Source of the DNA: JAHWJR01 sp035942035
GTDB taxonomy: Bacteria > Actinomycetota > Acidimicrobiia > Acidimicrobiales > CADCSY01
NCBI GenBank assembly: GCA_035942035.1
Contig: DASZDK010000057.1
Coordinates: 1-14,130, forward strand
DNA length: 14,130 nt
Reading direction: 5' to 3'
The notes beneath the pieces are model-generated. The model saw only the letters and a list, made by a program, of their open reading frames with translations. It searched no databases and was not told where the DNA came from. How positions within the stretch are numbered: the stretch's first letter is position 1; every line of letters starts with the position of its first letter. This document shows, in pieces, positions 1 to 6,855 of this stretch. The position numbers were made by a program, and so were the translations under genes.

Positions 1-43
1 CCAGTCGCAGTGGCGGGGCCGGACCTGGCGTCCCGGTGCAGGA

Positions 44-799
44 TCAGCCGCTGGTGAGGCGGTAGCCCCGCCGGGGCACGGTCTCCAAGCCGCCAGCGGC
101 GGGCCCGAGCCGGCGGCGAAGGCGCCCGACGGCGACCTCGACGGCGTGGGGGTCGACGCCCTCGGCGCCCCAGACCGAACGAAGCAACTCCTCCTTGCCC
201 ACCACCGTCCCCGGCCGGCGGGCCAACACGGACAACAGCGCCTGCTCCCGGCCGGTCAGCCACACCTCCTCACCGCCCACCACGGCCAGCGCCCCCTGGA
301 GCACCACGTCACATCCACCCAGGCGCAGCCGCACGGCGGCCTGCTCCAGGTGCTCGCCCAGCGCGCGCACCAGAGCGCCGAGCCGCAGTCGCTCGGAGCG
401 CACGATGCCGGTCATGCCGGCCCTGGCCGCCGCCTCGGCACAGGCCGCGCCCAGGCACGCCGGCACCACGTCGCCGGCCAGGGCGGCCAACGCTTCCTCG
501 CCATGGTGGTCATTCCGCGTACGGCCAACGAGCGCCCGCACGGCGGCGGTGGTGGTGAAGGTGACGGCGTCCACGTGGCGCCGGGCCAGGACCTCGACCA
601 GGCACAGCTCTCGCACTGACCCGGTGAAGCGGCCGGAGGATGCCGGAAGGTCGTCGGCGACGCCGGCGAGGACCACTGCGGCCCCGGCACTGCGCAGGAG
701 TCGGACCTGCTCCTCCCGGCGCCGCACGGCGGTGACCGCCACCCGCCAGCCGGCGAGGGGGGCGGCGGCAGTGACCGAGCCGTCCTCGATGGGAACCAT
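44..799 (-). CDS. Single-lobe HemD-like domain fused to OmpR-type winged helix; putative transcriptional regulator
   Basis: A 251-residue protein from ATG 799. Residues 16-46 (LAGWRVAVTAVRR...) match the N-terminal strand and helix of uroporphyrinogen-III synthase. Residues 66-155 (VDAVTFTTTAAVRAL, then GDVVPACLG, then RLRLGALVRAL) match its C-terminal part. Residues 157-249 are a trans_reg_C winged helix (TGREQALLSVLARRPGTVV, then VEVAVGRLRRRLG, ending VPRRGYRL). Known actinobacterial HemD-winged-helix proteins are roughly 380 residues; here the whole middle lobe is absent, so synthase activity is doubtful and a DNA-binding role is more likely (inference). No heme gene is adjacent. A longer frame opens at TTG 853, but homology begins only after 799, and GACACT lies 6 nt before ATG 799 as a weak leaderless -10. 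It diverges from the sortase gene. Confidence 0.8.
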   Translation of the reverse strand: MVPIEDGSVTAAAPLAGWRVAVTAVRRREEQVRLLRSAGAAVVLAGVADDLPASSGRFTGSVRELCLVEVLARRHVDAVTFTTTAAVRALVGRTRNDHHGEEALAALAGDVVPACLGAACAEAAARAGMTGIVRSERLRLGALVRALGEHLEQAAVRLRLGGCDVVLQGALAVVGGEEVWLTGREQALLSVLARRPGTVVGKEELLRSVWGAEGVDPHAVEVAVGRLRRRLGPAAGGLETVPRRGYRLTSG

Positions 800-891
800 G
801 GCGGCAGTGTCCCCGACCGACGTTTCGCCGGCGTTGCCGCCGCCTTGCCGCAAGGTGGACGCGACGGACGCGCCGAGGCCTCGCCCCCGCC

Positions 892-909
892 TACCATGCC
901 GGCATGGTA
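892..909. promoter_or_regulatory. 18-bp perfect palindrome containing the sortase -10 and start codon
   Basis: TACCATGCCGGCATGGTA is identical to its reverse complement. Its left half holds TACCAT (892-897), a TANNNT -10 hexamer ending 6 nt before the sortase ATG at 904, as expected of a leaderless promoter. The right half contains the start codon. The symmetry could make it an operator for a dimeric repressor; the divergent winged-helix gene is one candidate regulator (inference). Confidence 0.55.
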
Positions 910-1572
910 CGAATCGCTCCCCGATCCAACCGGGTGGTGATCGCCCTGGCGGGCGTGCTCCTGGCCGCCGTCGCCGTGCTCTCCACCGGCCTCGCCGAGC
1001 GGAACGGCGGGGCGCCGGCCTCCTCCGAGGGGGTCACGAGCCTCTCCCTGTCAGGGCCCTTCACCGTCGACGAGTTCGGGCGGCCGCAGCCGGCCCCCGT
1101 GCCCGTCGTCTCGGCCCAACCGTCCGGCCCGGTGCTGCCCACCCCGGTGATGCCGCCGGCCGATCCCTACGCCCCCGAGGACGTCTTCGTCATCGGCACC
1201 ATCGAGATCCCCGCCCTCGGCCTCGCCGCCCCGCTCCATCACGGCGTGACGCTGAACGCCATCGACCGAGGGCCGAGCCACTGGCCCGGCACCGCACTCC
1301 CCGGCGAGCTGGGCAACGTGGTGGTGGCCGGCCACCGGGTCACCCGTGGCGGTCCGTTCCGCCACATCGACAAGCTCGTCCCCGGCGACCAGGTCATCTT
1401 CACCGTCGACGGCCGCCGGTCGGTCTACCGGGTCACCGGCCACGAGGTGGTCACGCCCGACGCCATGCGGATCGTCGATCAGACGCCGGCGTACACCGGC
1501 ACGCTCTTCGCCTGCCACCCGCCCGGCTCGGAGGACTACCGCTACGTGGTGAGCCTGGTCCTGGAGGGGTGA
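904..1572 (+). CDS. Class E sortase (membrane-anchored transpeptidase)
   Basis: A 222-residue sortase that would join sorted surface proteins to cell-wall peptidoglycan outside the membrane. Residues 10-30 form one N-terminal hydrophobic segment (VVIALAGVLLAAVAVLSTGL), an uncleaved anchor with the enzyme outside. A Pro/Ala-rich linker runs to about 90 and the sortase fold follows from about 94 (VFVIGTIEIPALGLAAPL). The catalytic triad is visible: His144 in VVAGHR, Cys204 in GTLFACHPPGS and Arg213 in DYRYVVSL. The Cys-His-Pro context fits class E. ATG 904 is preceded by a TANNNT hexamer and no Shine-Dalgarno. The lnt gene follows after 32 nt on the same strand, suggesting an envelope operon. 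No sortase substrate is visible in the window. Confidence 0.9.
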   Translation: MVRIAPRSNRVVIALAGVLLAAVAVLSTGLAERNGGAPASSEGVTSLSLSGPFTVDEFGRPQPAPVPVVSAQPSGPVLPTPVMPPADPYAPEDVFVIGTIEIPALGLAAPLHHGVTLNAIDRGPSHWPGTALPGELGNVVVAGHRVTRGGPFRHIDKLVPGDQVIFTVDGRRSVYRVTGHEVVTPDAMRIVDQTPAYTGTLFACHPPGSEDYRYVVSLVLEG

Positions 1573-1604
1573 CCGGCACCACGCTTCCCGGCGCCTGACC
1601 GGCG

Positions 1605-3068
1605 GTGAGCCCCACCCGGGCGGCACCGGCCGGTCGCTGGCCGAGCGCTGGCGCGGCCCTCGGCGCCGGCCTGCTGCTCACCGCCGGGCTTCCCCCCTTG
1701 GGATGGTGGCCGCTGGCCCTGCCCGGCGCCGGCATCCTCGCCTTCCTGCTGCGGGACCGGGCGCCTGCGGGGCGGCTGGCCGTGGGCGCCGCCGCCGGCG
1801 TGGGGTTCCTCGGCCCCGGCCTGCTGTGGATGACCGAGTTCCACCTGGCCGGCTTCGTGCTGGCGGTGGTGCTCCAGGTGGGGCTGTTCGCCCTTGGTCC
1901 GGCGGCGGCGCCCGCTGGCCGGGGGCAGGCCCTGGGGTTGCCCGCCGCCCTCGTGCTCGTGGAGGCGTTCCGCGGCGTGTGGCCCTTCGGGGGGGTGCCC
2001 ATCGCCACCCTGGCCCAGACCCAAGTCGGCGGGCCGCTGGCCTTCACCTCCCGCGTGGGCGGCGGCCTGCTGGTGGCCGCCCTGGTGGGCGTGGCCGGCG
2101 TCGGCCTGGCCGCCCTGGTCCGACGGGCGTGGGCCACGGGCGGCGTGGGCGCCGGCGTGGTCGTGACCCTGGTCGTGACCGGCCTGGTGGCGCCCTCGGG
2201 ACGCGATGTCGGCGCCATCGACGTCGCCGTGGTCCAAGGCGGCGGGCCCCGGGGCCTGCGGGCGGTCGACAACCCGTCGGCCCGGGGCCTGGAGGCCGCC
2301 CTGGAAGCCACCGAGCAGCTTCCGCCCGGAGTCGACCTGGTGGTGTGGCCCGAGAACGCCGTCACCGTCGAGGGGGAGCTGGCCGGCTCCCCCCAGGACG
2401 CCACCGTGGGCGCCGCCGCTCGCCGGCTCGGGGCGACGCTGGTGGCCGGCGTGGTCGAGCGCCGGGGTGACCGCTTCCGCAACCTGGCGGTGGCGTGGGG
2501 CCCCGACGGCCTGCTGATCGACCGCTACGAGAAGAACCAGCGGGTGCCCTTCGGCGAGTACGTGCCATGGCGCTCGTTCGTCGGGCGCTTCGCCGACCTG
2601 CGCGCAGTGCCCAGGGACGCCCTCGTCGGCGAAGGGCCGGGGCTGCTGGCCACGCCGGCCGGGGACCTCGGCGTGGTGATCTCCTACGAGGTGTTCTTCC
2701 CCCGGCGGGCCCGGGCCGCAGTCGAGGCCGGTGGCGAGGTGCTCCTGGTGCCGACCAATGCCTCGTCGTACCCCACCACCCAGATGCCCGCCCTCGAGTT
2801 GGGCGCCGCTCGGCTGCGAGCGCTGGAGACCGGGCGGGTGGTGGTGCAGGCCGCGCCCACCGGGTTCTCCGCTTTCGTTGGGCCCGACGGTACGGTGCGC
2901 CGGCAGAGCGACCTCGGCGCCCCCGCCGTGCTGACCGCCCGGGTGGAGCTCCGCACCGGCGCCACCCCGTACACCCGGGCCGGCGACGCCCCGTTCGCCG
3001 CCCTGGCCGGCGCCGCCCTCGCCGGCGGCTGGGCTCTCAGCCGGCGCCCACCTCGACCACGAGGGTGA
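1605..3068 (+). CDS. lnt: Apolipoprotein N-acyltransferase-like protein with Ser in place of catalytic Cys
   Basis: Lnt transfers an acyl chain to the N-terminal cysteine of lipoproteins at the outer face of the membrane. This 487-residue protein has several hydrophobic segments across about residues 10-205, a nitrilase-type domain from about 207 (IDVAVVQGG) to about 450, and a last membrane helix near 460-477. Two members of the triad are in place: Glu250 in VVWPENAV and Lys310 in YEKNQRVPFGEYVPWR. The third, normally Cys in an xxCYExxF motif, is Ser360 (VVISYEVFF, codon TCC). Acyltransfer may therefore be lost or altered, although the rest of the fold is intact. GTG 1605 is the only good start, because an in-frame stop lies at 1596-1598. 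The 3' end overlaps the opposing dtd gene by 32 bp. Confidence 0.87.
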   Translation: MSPTRAAPAGRWPSAGAALGAGLLLTAGLPPLGWWPLALPGAGILAFLLRDRAPAGRLAVGAAAGVGFLGPGLLWMTEFHLAGFVLAVVLQVGLFALGPAAAPAGRGQALGLPAALVLVEAFRGVWPFGGVPIATLAQTQVGGPLAFTSRVGGGLLVAALVGVAGVGLAALVRRAWATGGVGAGVVVTLVVTGLVAPSGRDVGAIDVAVVQGGGPRGLRAVDNPSARGLEAALEATEQLPPGVDLVVWPENAVTVEGELAGSPQDATVGAAARRLGATLVAGVVERRGDRFRNLAVAWGPDGLLIDRYEKNQRVPFGEYVPWRSFVGRFADLRAVPRDALVGEGPGLLATPAGDLGVVISYEVFFPRRARAAVEAGGEVLLVPTNASSYPTTQMPALELGAARLRALETGRVVVQAAPTGFSAFVGPDGTVRRQSDLGAPAVLTARVELRTGATPYTRAGDAPFAALAGAALAGGWALSRRPPRPRG

Positions 3069-3483
3069 CCGGCCCGTCGTTGGCCAGCTCCACTTGCATC
3101 GAGGCACCGAAGCGGCCGGTCGCCACCGGCGCCCCCAGCTCCCGCAGCGACGCCACCACCGCCTCGACCAGGGGCTCGGCCTGCTCCGGGCGAGCCGCCG
3201 CCACCCACGAGGGGCGCCGGCCCCGGCGGGTGTCGCCGTAGAGCGTGAACTGGCTCACCACCAGCACCTCGCCCCCGGTGTCGGCCAGCGACCGGTTCAT
3301 GAGCCCCTCGTCGTCGTCGAGCACCCGAAGGTGCCACAGCTTGCCGGCGAGGGTGCGCGCTGCCGCCTCGTCGTCGGAGTGGGTGGCGCCCACCAGCGCG
3401 CACAGGCCGGCGCCGATCTCGCCCACCACCTCGCTACCCACCCGGACCCGGGCCCACGCCACCCGCTGCACCAGCGCCCGCAC
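3037..3483 (-). CDS. dtd: D-aminoacyl-tRNA deacylase
   Basis: This cytosolic enzyme hydrolyses D-amino acids (and Gly mis-charged on tRNA-Ala) from tRNA. The 148-residue length is normal for the family. It starts with the hallmark MRALVQRV, carries the SQFTLYGDTRRG motif at 77-88 with catalytic-site Thr80, and the Gly-cisPro proofreading motif NDGPVT with Gly137-Pro138. I chose GTG 3483 over GTG 3504, 21 nt upstream, because family proteins begin exactly here and TACCCT (3491-3496) lies 7 nt upstream as a leaderless -10. It is convergent with and overlaps lnt, and divergent from the glycosyltransferase. Confidence 0.95.
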   Translation of the reverse strand: MRALVQRVAWARVRVGSEVVGEIGAGLCALVGATHSDDEAAARTLAGKLWHLRVLDDDEGLMNRSLADTGGEVLVVSQFTLYGDTRRGRRPSWVAAARPEQAEPLVEAVVASLRELGAPVATGRFGASMQVELANDGPVTLVVEVGAG

Positions 3484-3490
3484 GCCGGCG

Positions 3491-3496
3491 AGGGTA
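3491..3496 (-). promoter_or_regulatory. Leaderless -10 element of dtd
   Basis: On the minus strand TACCCT fits TANNNT and ends 7 nt before GTG 3483. No Shine-Dalgarno lies between them, so transcription probably begins at or next to the start codon. No clear -35 was recognised. Confidence 0.5.
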
Positions 3497-3528
3497 GGCC
3501 GCACGCCGTTCCGATGAGTGACGTTGCG

Positions 3529-3604
3529 GAGTCCGCCAGGCGGAGCAGCCGCGGATGCTGGTGCGGCTCCGTGCCAACGGGCGCCGGCGGATTATCGCCG
3601 GCGC
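3529..3604. repeat. 76-bp structured tandem repeat, copy 1
   Basis: Begins GAGTCCGCCAGGCGGAGCAG. It matches copy 2 at 74 of 76 positions, with the two copies 85 bp apart start to start. Internal symmetry: a short odd palindrome TCCGCCAGGCGGA (3532-3544), arms AGCCGC/GCGGCT (3547-3552 and 3563-3568), and a strong 9-bp stem GCGCCGGCG/CGCCGGCGC (3581-3589 and 3596-3604) with loop GATTAT. There is no U-tract after the stem, so it is not a typical intrinsic terminator. It looks like a REP/MITE-like intergenic element, or a tandem RNA element ahead of the glycosyltransferase. Confidence 0.85.
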
Positions 3605-3613
3605 AGAGACATC

Positions 3614-3689
3614 GAGTCCGCCAGGCGGAGCAGCCGCGGATGCTGGTGCGGCTCCGTTCCAACGGGCGCCGGCAGATTATCGCCGGCGC
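3614..3689. repeat. 76-bp structured tandem repeat, copy 2
   Basis: Same element as copy 1, in the same orientation, separated from it by a 9-nt spacer. It differs by G to T in the GTGCC/GTTCC stretch and G to A in the left arm of the last stem (GCGCCGGCA, 3666-3674). The second change shortens that stem to 8 bp around loop GATTAT (3675-3680), with right arm 3681-3689. The copy ends 48 nt before the glycosyltransferase start, so it could lie in that gene's upstream control region. Confidence 0.85.
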
Positions 3690-3737
3690 GATGGACAGAG
3701 TTGACCGCCGGGGACGGGCGGGACAACGTTGCCGGCC

Positions 3738-5027
3738 ATGCCCCCGCCCGCCGACGGTCCCCTTCGGATCGCCGTGCTGGCGTACCGGGGCAACCCCCAC
3801 TGCGGGGGCCAGGGCGTCTACGTCCGCCATCTCACCCGCGCCCTGGCCGATCTCGGCCACCACGTGGAGGTGCTGAGCGGCCCGCCCTATCCCCAACTCG
3901 ACGAGCGCGTGCGGCTCCAGCGCCTGCCCAGCCTGGACCTCTACCGCCAACCCGACCCGTTCCGGGTCCCCCGGCTGCGGGAGTTCCGTGACCGGATCGA
4001 CGTGGCCGAGTTCGCCCTCATGTGCACTGCCGGCTTCCCCGAACCGCTGACCTTCAGCCTGCGGGCGCAGCGGGCGCTGGCGGCCCGCCGACACGACTTC
4101 GACGTCGTCCACGACAACCAGTGCCTGGGCACGGGGCTGCTCGGCATCCAGGCGCCCCCGCCCAAGGGCCTCGGCCTGGCGGTGGTGGCCACCGTCCACC
4201 ACCCCATCACCGTCGACCGCCGGGTGGAGGTCGCCCACGCCCCCGACCTCCGGCGGGCGGTCGCCCTGCGCCGGTTCTACGGGTTCGGCCGGATGCAGGC
4301 GCGGGTGGCACGCCGGCTCCCCCGCATCCTCACCGTGTCGGCGTCGTCGCGCCACGACATCGTGGCCGACCACCGAGTCGACCCGTCCCGCGTGCGGGTC
4401 GTGCCCGTCGGGGTGGACGCCGAGCGCTGGAGGCCCATCCCCGAACGGCGCCGGGTGACGGGACGCATCATGACCACCGCCTCGGCCGACGTCTCCCTGA
4501 AGGGCCTGGTCCATCTCCTGGAGGCCCTGGCCAAGGTGCGCACCGAGCGTCCCGACGCCCACCTGGTGGTGGTGGCCACGCCGCGGCCGGCCAGTCCCGT
4601 CCTGCGCCAGGTCGAGCGGCTGGGCATCGGCAAGGCGGTGCGATTCATCGGCGGCATCAGCGACGAGGAGGTCGTCGAGCGCTACGCCGAGGCGGAGGTG
4701 GCGGTGGTGCCGTCGCTCTACGAGGGGTTCTCCCTGCCCGCGGTGGAGGCCATGGCCTGCGGGGTCCCGCTGGTGGTCACCACCGGCGGGGCCCTGCCCG
4801 AGGTGGTGGGCGCCGGTGGCCGCACTGCGGTACTGGTGAGCCCCGGCGACGCCGGCGCCCTGGCCGGCGCCGTGCTCACCCTGCTCGCCGACGCCCCGCT
4901 GCGCGCCCGTTTGGGCGCGGGCGGGCGCCGGCGGGCGGTCGAGCGCTTCAGCTGGAAGGCCACCGCCGAGGCCACCGCCGACCAGTACCGGGAGGTGATG
5001 GCCCTGGCCGCGGCGCCTCGGTGCTGA
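3738..5027 (+). CDS. GT4-family (GT-B) glycosyltransferase
   Basis: A 429-residue retaining-type glycosyltransferase, cytosolic or membrane-associated. It probably moves a sugar from a nucleotide donor to a lipid or glycan acceptor; the acceptor is unknown. N-lobe: IAVLAYRGNPHCGGQGVYVRHL at 11-32 has the glycine-rich loop typical of GT4, and VVATVHHPITVDR at 149-161 fits the family. C-lobe: VVPVGVDAERW at 221-231, Lys255-Gly256, then the EX7E motif EGFSLPAVE with Glu329 and Glu337 as donor-binding residues, followed by ACGVPLVVTTGGALPEV. ATG 3738 is preferred over TTG 3729 because homology starts just after it; CAACGT 8 nt upstream is only a weak -10. Its stop overlaps the start of the next gene, indicating an operon. 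Confidence 0.92.
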   Translation: MPPPADGPLRIAVLAYRGNPHCGGQGVYVRHLTRALADLGHHVEVLSGPPYPQLDERVRLQRLPSLDLYRQPDPFRVPRLREFRDRIDVAEFALMCTAGFPEPLTFSLRAQRALAARRHDFDVVHDNQCLGTGLLGIQAPPPKGLGLAVVATVHHPITVDRRVEVAHAPDLRRAVALRRFYGFGRMQARVARRLPRILTVSASSRHDIVADHRVDPSRVRVVPVGVDAERWRPIPERRRVTGRIMTTASADVSLKGLVHLLEALAKVRTERPDAHLVVVATPRPASPVLRQVERLGIGKAVRFIGGISDEEVVERYAEAEVAVVPSLYEGFSLPAVEAMACGVPLVVTTGGALPEVVGAGGRTAVLVSPGDAGALAGAVLTLLADAPLRARLGAGGRRRAVERFSWKATAEATADQYREVMALAAAPRC

Positions 5028-5737
5028 CCGTGCGCTACGGCCGCCTCGGGTTGGCAGCGGGTGACCGGCTGCTCGACCTCGGTTGCGGCGGGGGGCGCCA
5101 CGCCTTCGAGGCCGCCCGCCGGGGGGCCAGGGTGGTGGCCATCGACACCGATGTCGGCCAGCTGGCCGGCGTGCGGGCCCTCTTCGCCGCCATGGCCGAG
5201 GAGGCGCCCCTGACAGCGGCGACGACCGGCGCCGACGCCCTCCACCTCCCCTTCCCCGACGGCGCCTTCGACAGGGTCGTGGCCGCCGAGGTGCTCGAGC
5301 ACATCGGGCCCGACGGTGACGCCCTCGCCGAGCTGGCCCGGGTGCTGCGGCCGGGAGGCACCATGGCCGTGACCGTCCCCGCCTGGCTGTCGGAGCGGGT
5401 GTGCTGGGCCCTGTCCGACGACTACCACGCTCCCGCCGTCGAGGGTGGCCACGTGCGGGTGTACTCGGCGCGGGTGCTGCGGCGCCGGCTGCGGGCCGCC
5501 GGGCTCGTTCCCTCCGCCAGCCACCGCGCCCACGCGCTGCACACCCCCTACTGGTGGCTGCGGTGCCTGGTCGGGCCGGCCGACGACCGCCACCCTCTGG
5601 TGCGCACCTACCACCGCTTCCTGGTGTGGGAGATCACCGCCCGCCCCCGCGCCGCCCGGGTGGTCGACGCCCTCCTCCGTCCGGTGCTGGGCAAGAGCCT
5701 GGTGGTCTACGCCCGCAAGGCGAAGGCGCCCCGATGA
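5021..5737 (+). CDS. Class I SAM-dependent methyltransferase (Methyltransf_11 type)
   Basis: A 238-residue methyltransferase. Motif I is LLDLGCGGGRHAFEAARRG (17-35), with acidic Asp42 ending the second strand (VVAID). Motif II/III region: ALHLPFPDGAFDRVVAAEVLEHI (73-95). Then LARVLRPGGTMAVTVPAW, followed by a His/Trp/Arg-rich C-terminal part (HALHTPYWWLRCLVG at 171-185) that may bind the acceptor. GTG 5021 overlaps the glycosyltransferase stop by 7 nt; GTG 5030 is an alternative. The N-terminal pattern LTVRYGRLGLAAGDRLLDLG is typical of this subfamily and supports 5021. The stop overlaps the next ATG as ATGA, so the three genes look translationally coupled. The substrate is unknown, but tight coupling suggests it acts on the glycosyltransferase product. 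Confidence 0.9.
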   Translation: MLTVRYGRLGLAAGDRLLDLGCGGGRHAFEAARRGARVVAIDTDVGQLAGVRALFAAMAEEAPLTAATTGADALHLPFPDGAFDRVVAAEVLEHIGPDGDALAELARVLRPGGTMAVTVPAWLSERVCWALSDDYHAPAVEGGHVRVYSARVLRRRLRAAGLVPSASHRAHALHTPYWWLRCLVGPADDRHPLVRTYHRFLVWEITARPRAARVVDALLRPVLGKSLVVYARKAKAPR

Positions 5738-6774
5738 GCGCTCTGCCCGAGGTGTCGGGCGTGCTCAGCGCCCGCCAGATCGCCGACACGGTCGGCTCCA
5801 TCGCCGCCGTGCAGCTGCCGTCGGGGATGATCCCGTGGTTCCCGGGAGGCCACGCCGACCCCTGGAACCACGTGGAGGCGGCCATGGCCCTGGCCGTGGG
5901 GGGACGACGGCGGGAGGCCGAGGCGGCGTACGCCTGGCTCGCCCGCGAGCAGCGACCCGACGGCGCCTGGCACCAGTACTACGTGGCCGGCGGGGTCGAG
6001 CAGGCCAAGCTGGACGCCAACGTCTGCGCCTACGTGGCCACCGGCGTGTGGCATCACTTCTGCCTCACTGGCGACCGTGGGTTCCTGGAGACCATGTGGC
6101 CGGTGGTCGAGGCCGCCGTCGGCTTCGTGCTCGGGCTGCAGACCCGGCGTGGCGAGATCCTCTGGGCCCGCCACGCCGACGGGCGCCCCTGGCCCTTCGC
6201 CCTGCTCACCGGGTCGGCGTCCATGTGCCACAGCCTGGGCCGGGCCGTGGCCGTGGCCCGCCACCTGGGCCACGAGCGACCCCGGTGGGAGCGCGCCCGC
6301 GCTCGGCTGGCCCACGTCGTCGCCCACCTGCCCGAGGCCTTCCTGCCCAAGGACCGCTGGGCCATGGACTGGTACTACCCGGTGCTGGCCGGCGTCGTCG
6401 CCGGCGAGACCGGCCGGGCCCGCCTGGCCGCGGGCTGGGATCGCTTCGTGATCGCCGGCGAGGGCACCCGCTGCGTCCACGACCGGCCGTGGGTCACCGC
6501 GGCCGAGACCAGCGAGTGCGCCATCGCCCACCTGGCGGCGGGCGACGACGCCCGGGCGCTGGCCCTGTTCCGCTCGGCCCAGGGGCTGCGCAGCGACGAC
6601 GGGGACTACTTCACCGGTGTGGTCTTGCCCGAGCGGGTGCACTTCCCGGGCGGTGAGCGCTCGACCTACAGCGCCGCTGCGGTGGTCCTCGCCGCCGACG
6701 CCTTGTCCGGCGCCACGCCGGCGGCGGGAGTGTTCGTCGGGCGCCCGCTGCTCCCGGCGACGCTCAGCGGCTGA
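5734..6774 (+). CDS. Prenyltransferase/squalene-cyclase-like alpha/alpha-toroid protein, function unknown
   Basis: A 346-residue soluble, helix-rich protein. A squalene-cyclase QW repeat is visible: AYAWLAREQRPDGAW at 65-79 contains Q73-x3-G77-x-W79. A second, degenerate repeat is FVLGLQTRRGEILW (131-144). Other conserved-looking stretches are LDANVCAYVATGVWHHF (93-109), AMDWYYPVLAGV (210-221) and WVTAAETSECAIAHLAAGD (253-271). Asp94, Asp212, Glu258 and Glu261 are possible catalytic acids. The DxDD motif of class II terpene cyclases is absent. The same fold occurs in six-hairpin glycoside hydrolases, so an enzyme acting on a glycan is also possible. ATG 5734 overlaps the methyltransferase stop. 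The gene ends at a 14-bp repeat shared with the opposing gene and at a hairpin. Confidence 0.75.
   Translation: MSALPEVSGVLSARQIADTVGSIAAVQLPSGMIPWFPGGHADPWNHVEAAMALAVGGRRREAEAAYAWLAREQRPDGAWHQYYVAGGVEQAKLDANVCAYVATGVWHHFCLTGDRGFLETMWPVVEAAVGFVLGLQTRRGEILWARHADGRPWPFALLTGSASMCHSLGRAVAVARHLGHERPRWERARARLAHVVAHLPEAFLPKDRWAMDWYYPVLAGVVAGETGRARLAAGWDRFVIAGEGTRCVHDRPWVTAAETSECAIAHLAAGDDARALALFRSAQGLRSDDGDYFTGVVLPERVHFPGGERSTYSAAAVVLAADALSGATPAAGVFVGRPLLPATLSG
6761..6774. repeat. 14-bp repeat CGCTCAGCGGCTGA, copy 1 (3' end of toroid gene)
   Basis: This sequence encodes the last codons and stop of the plus-strand gene. An identical copy at 6856-6869 lies across the stop of the opposing methyltransferase. 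The core TCAG-CGG-CTGA is symmetric, so it carries a stop triplet on each strand. Confidence 0.6.
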
Positions 6775-6850
6775 AAAGAAACGAACTGGGCATCTTCACG
6801 GCTGCGCTCGACTGCGCTTCTCCACTCCAGGTTGCCCAGGGAGTTTCTTT
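6775..6850. terminator. Possible bidirectional terminator between convergent genes
   Basis: Interrupted inverted repeat: AAAGAAAC (6775-6782) pairs with GTTTCTTT (6843-6850), and CTGGGCA (6786-6792) pairs with TGCCCAG (6833-6839), leaving an internal bulge and a loop of about 40 nt. Each strand ends its descending arm in a U-rich run, as expected for termination in both directions, and the element fills the gap between two convergent genes. The long loop lowers certainty. Confidence 0.5.
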
Positions 6851-6855
6851 CCGGC

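Noticed and set aside
1..43. Possible end of another gene at the left edge
   Set aside because: 43 bases give no stop, motif or frame that can be assigned.
44..799. Functional uroporphyrinogen-III synthase of a heme operon
   Set aside because: The middle lobe is missing and no other tetrapyrrole gene is adjacent.
1605..3068. lnt as a pseudogene because of the Cys to Ser change
   Set aside because: The frame is full length, with membrane segments, Glu250, Lys310 and surrounding motifs intact.
1542..3107. Long open frames on the strand opposite lnt, and similar ones opposite the glycosyltransferase (3297-4562) and HemD-like gene (195-1598)
   Set aside because: They are low-complexity Gly/Arg/Pro/Ala/His-rich translations with no domain signal, as expected from the empty antisense frames of very GC-rich DNA.
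3529..3689. 76-nt units considered as tRNA genes or a tandem glycine-type riboswitch
   Set aside because: No T-loop GTTC motif, acceptor stem or CCA was found, and the sequences do not resemble glycine aptamers. The near identity of the copies also fits a duplicated repeat better.
3529..3689. CRISPR array
   Set aside because: There are only two units, they are too long, and the 9-nt spacer cannot be a CRISPR spacer.
3518..3728. Small Arg-rich open frames running through the tandem repeats
   Set aside because: They have no start signal, and both copies encode the same fragment only because the DNA is duplicated.
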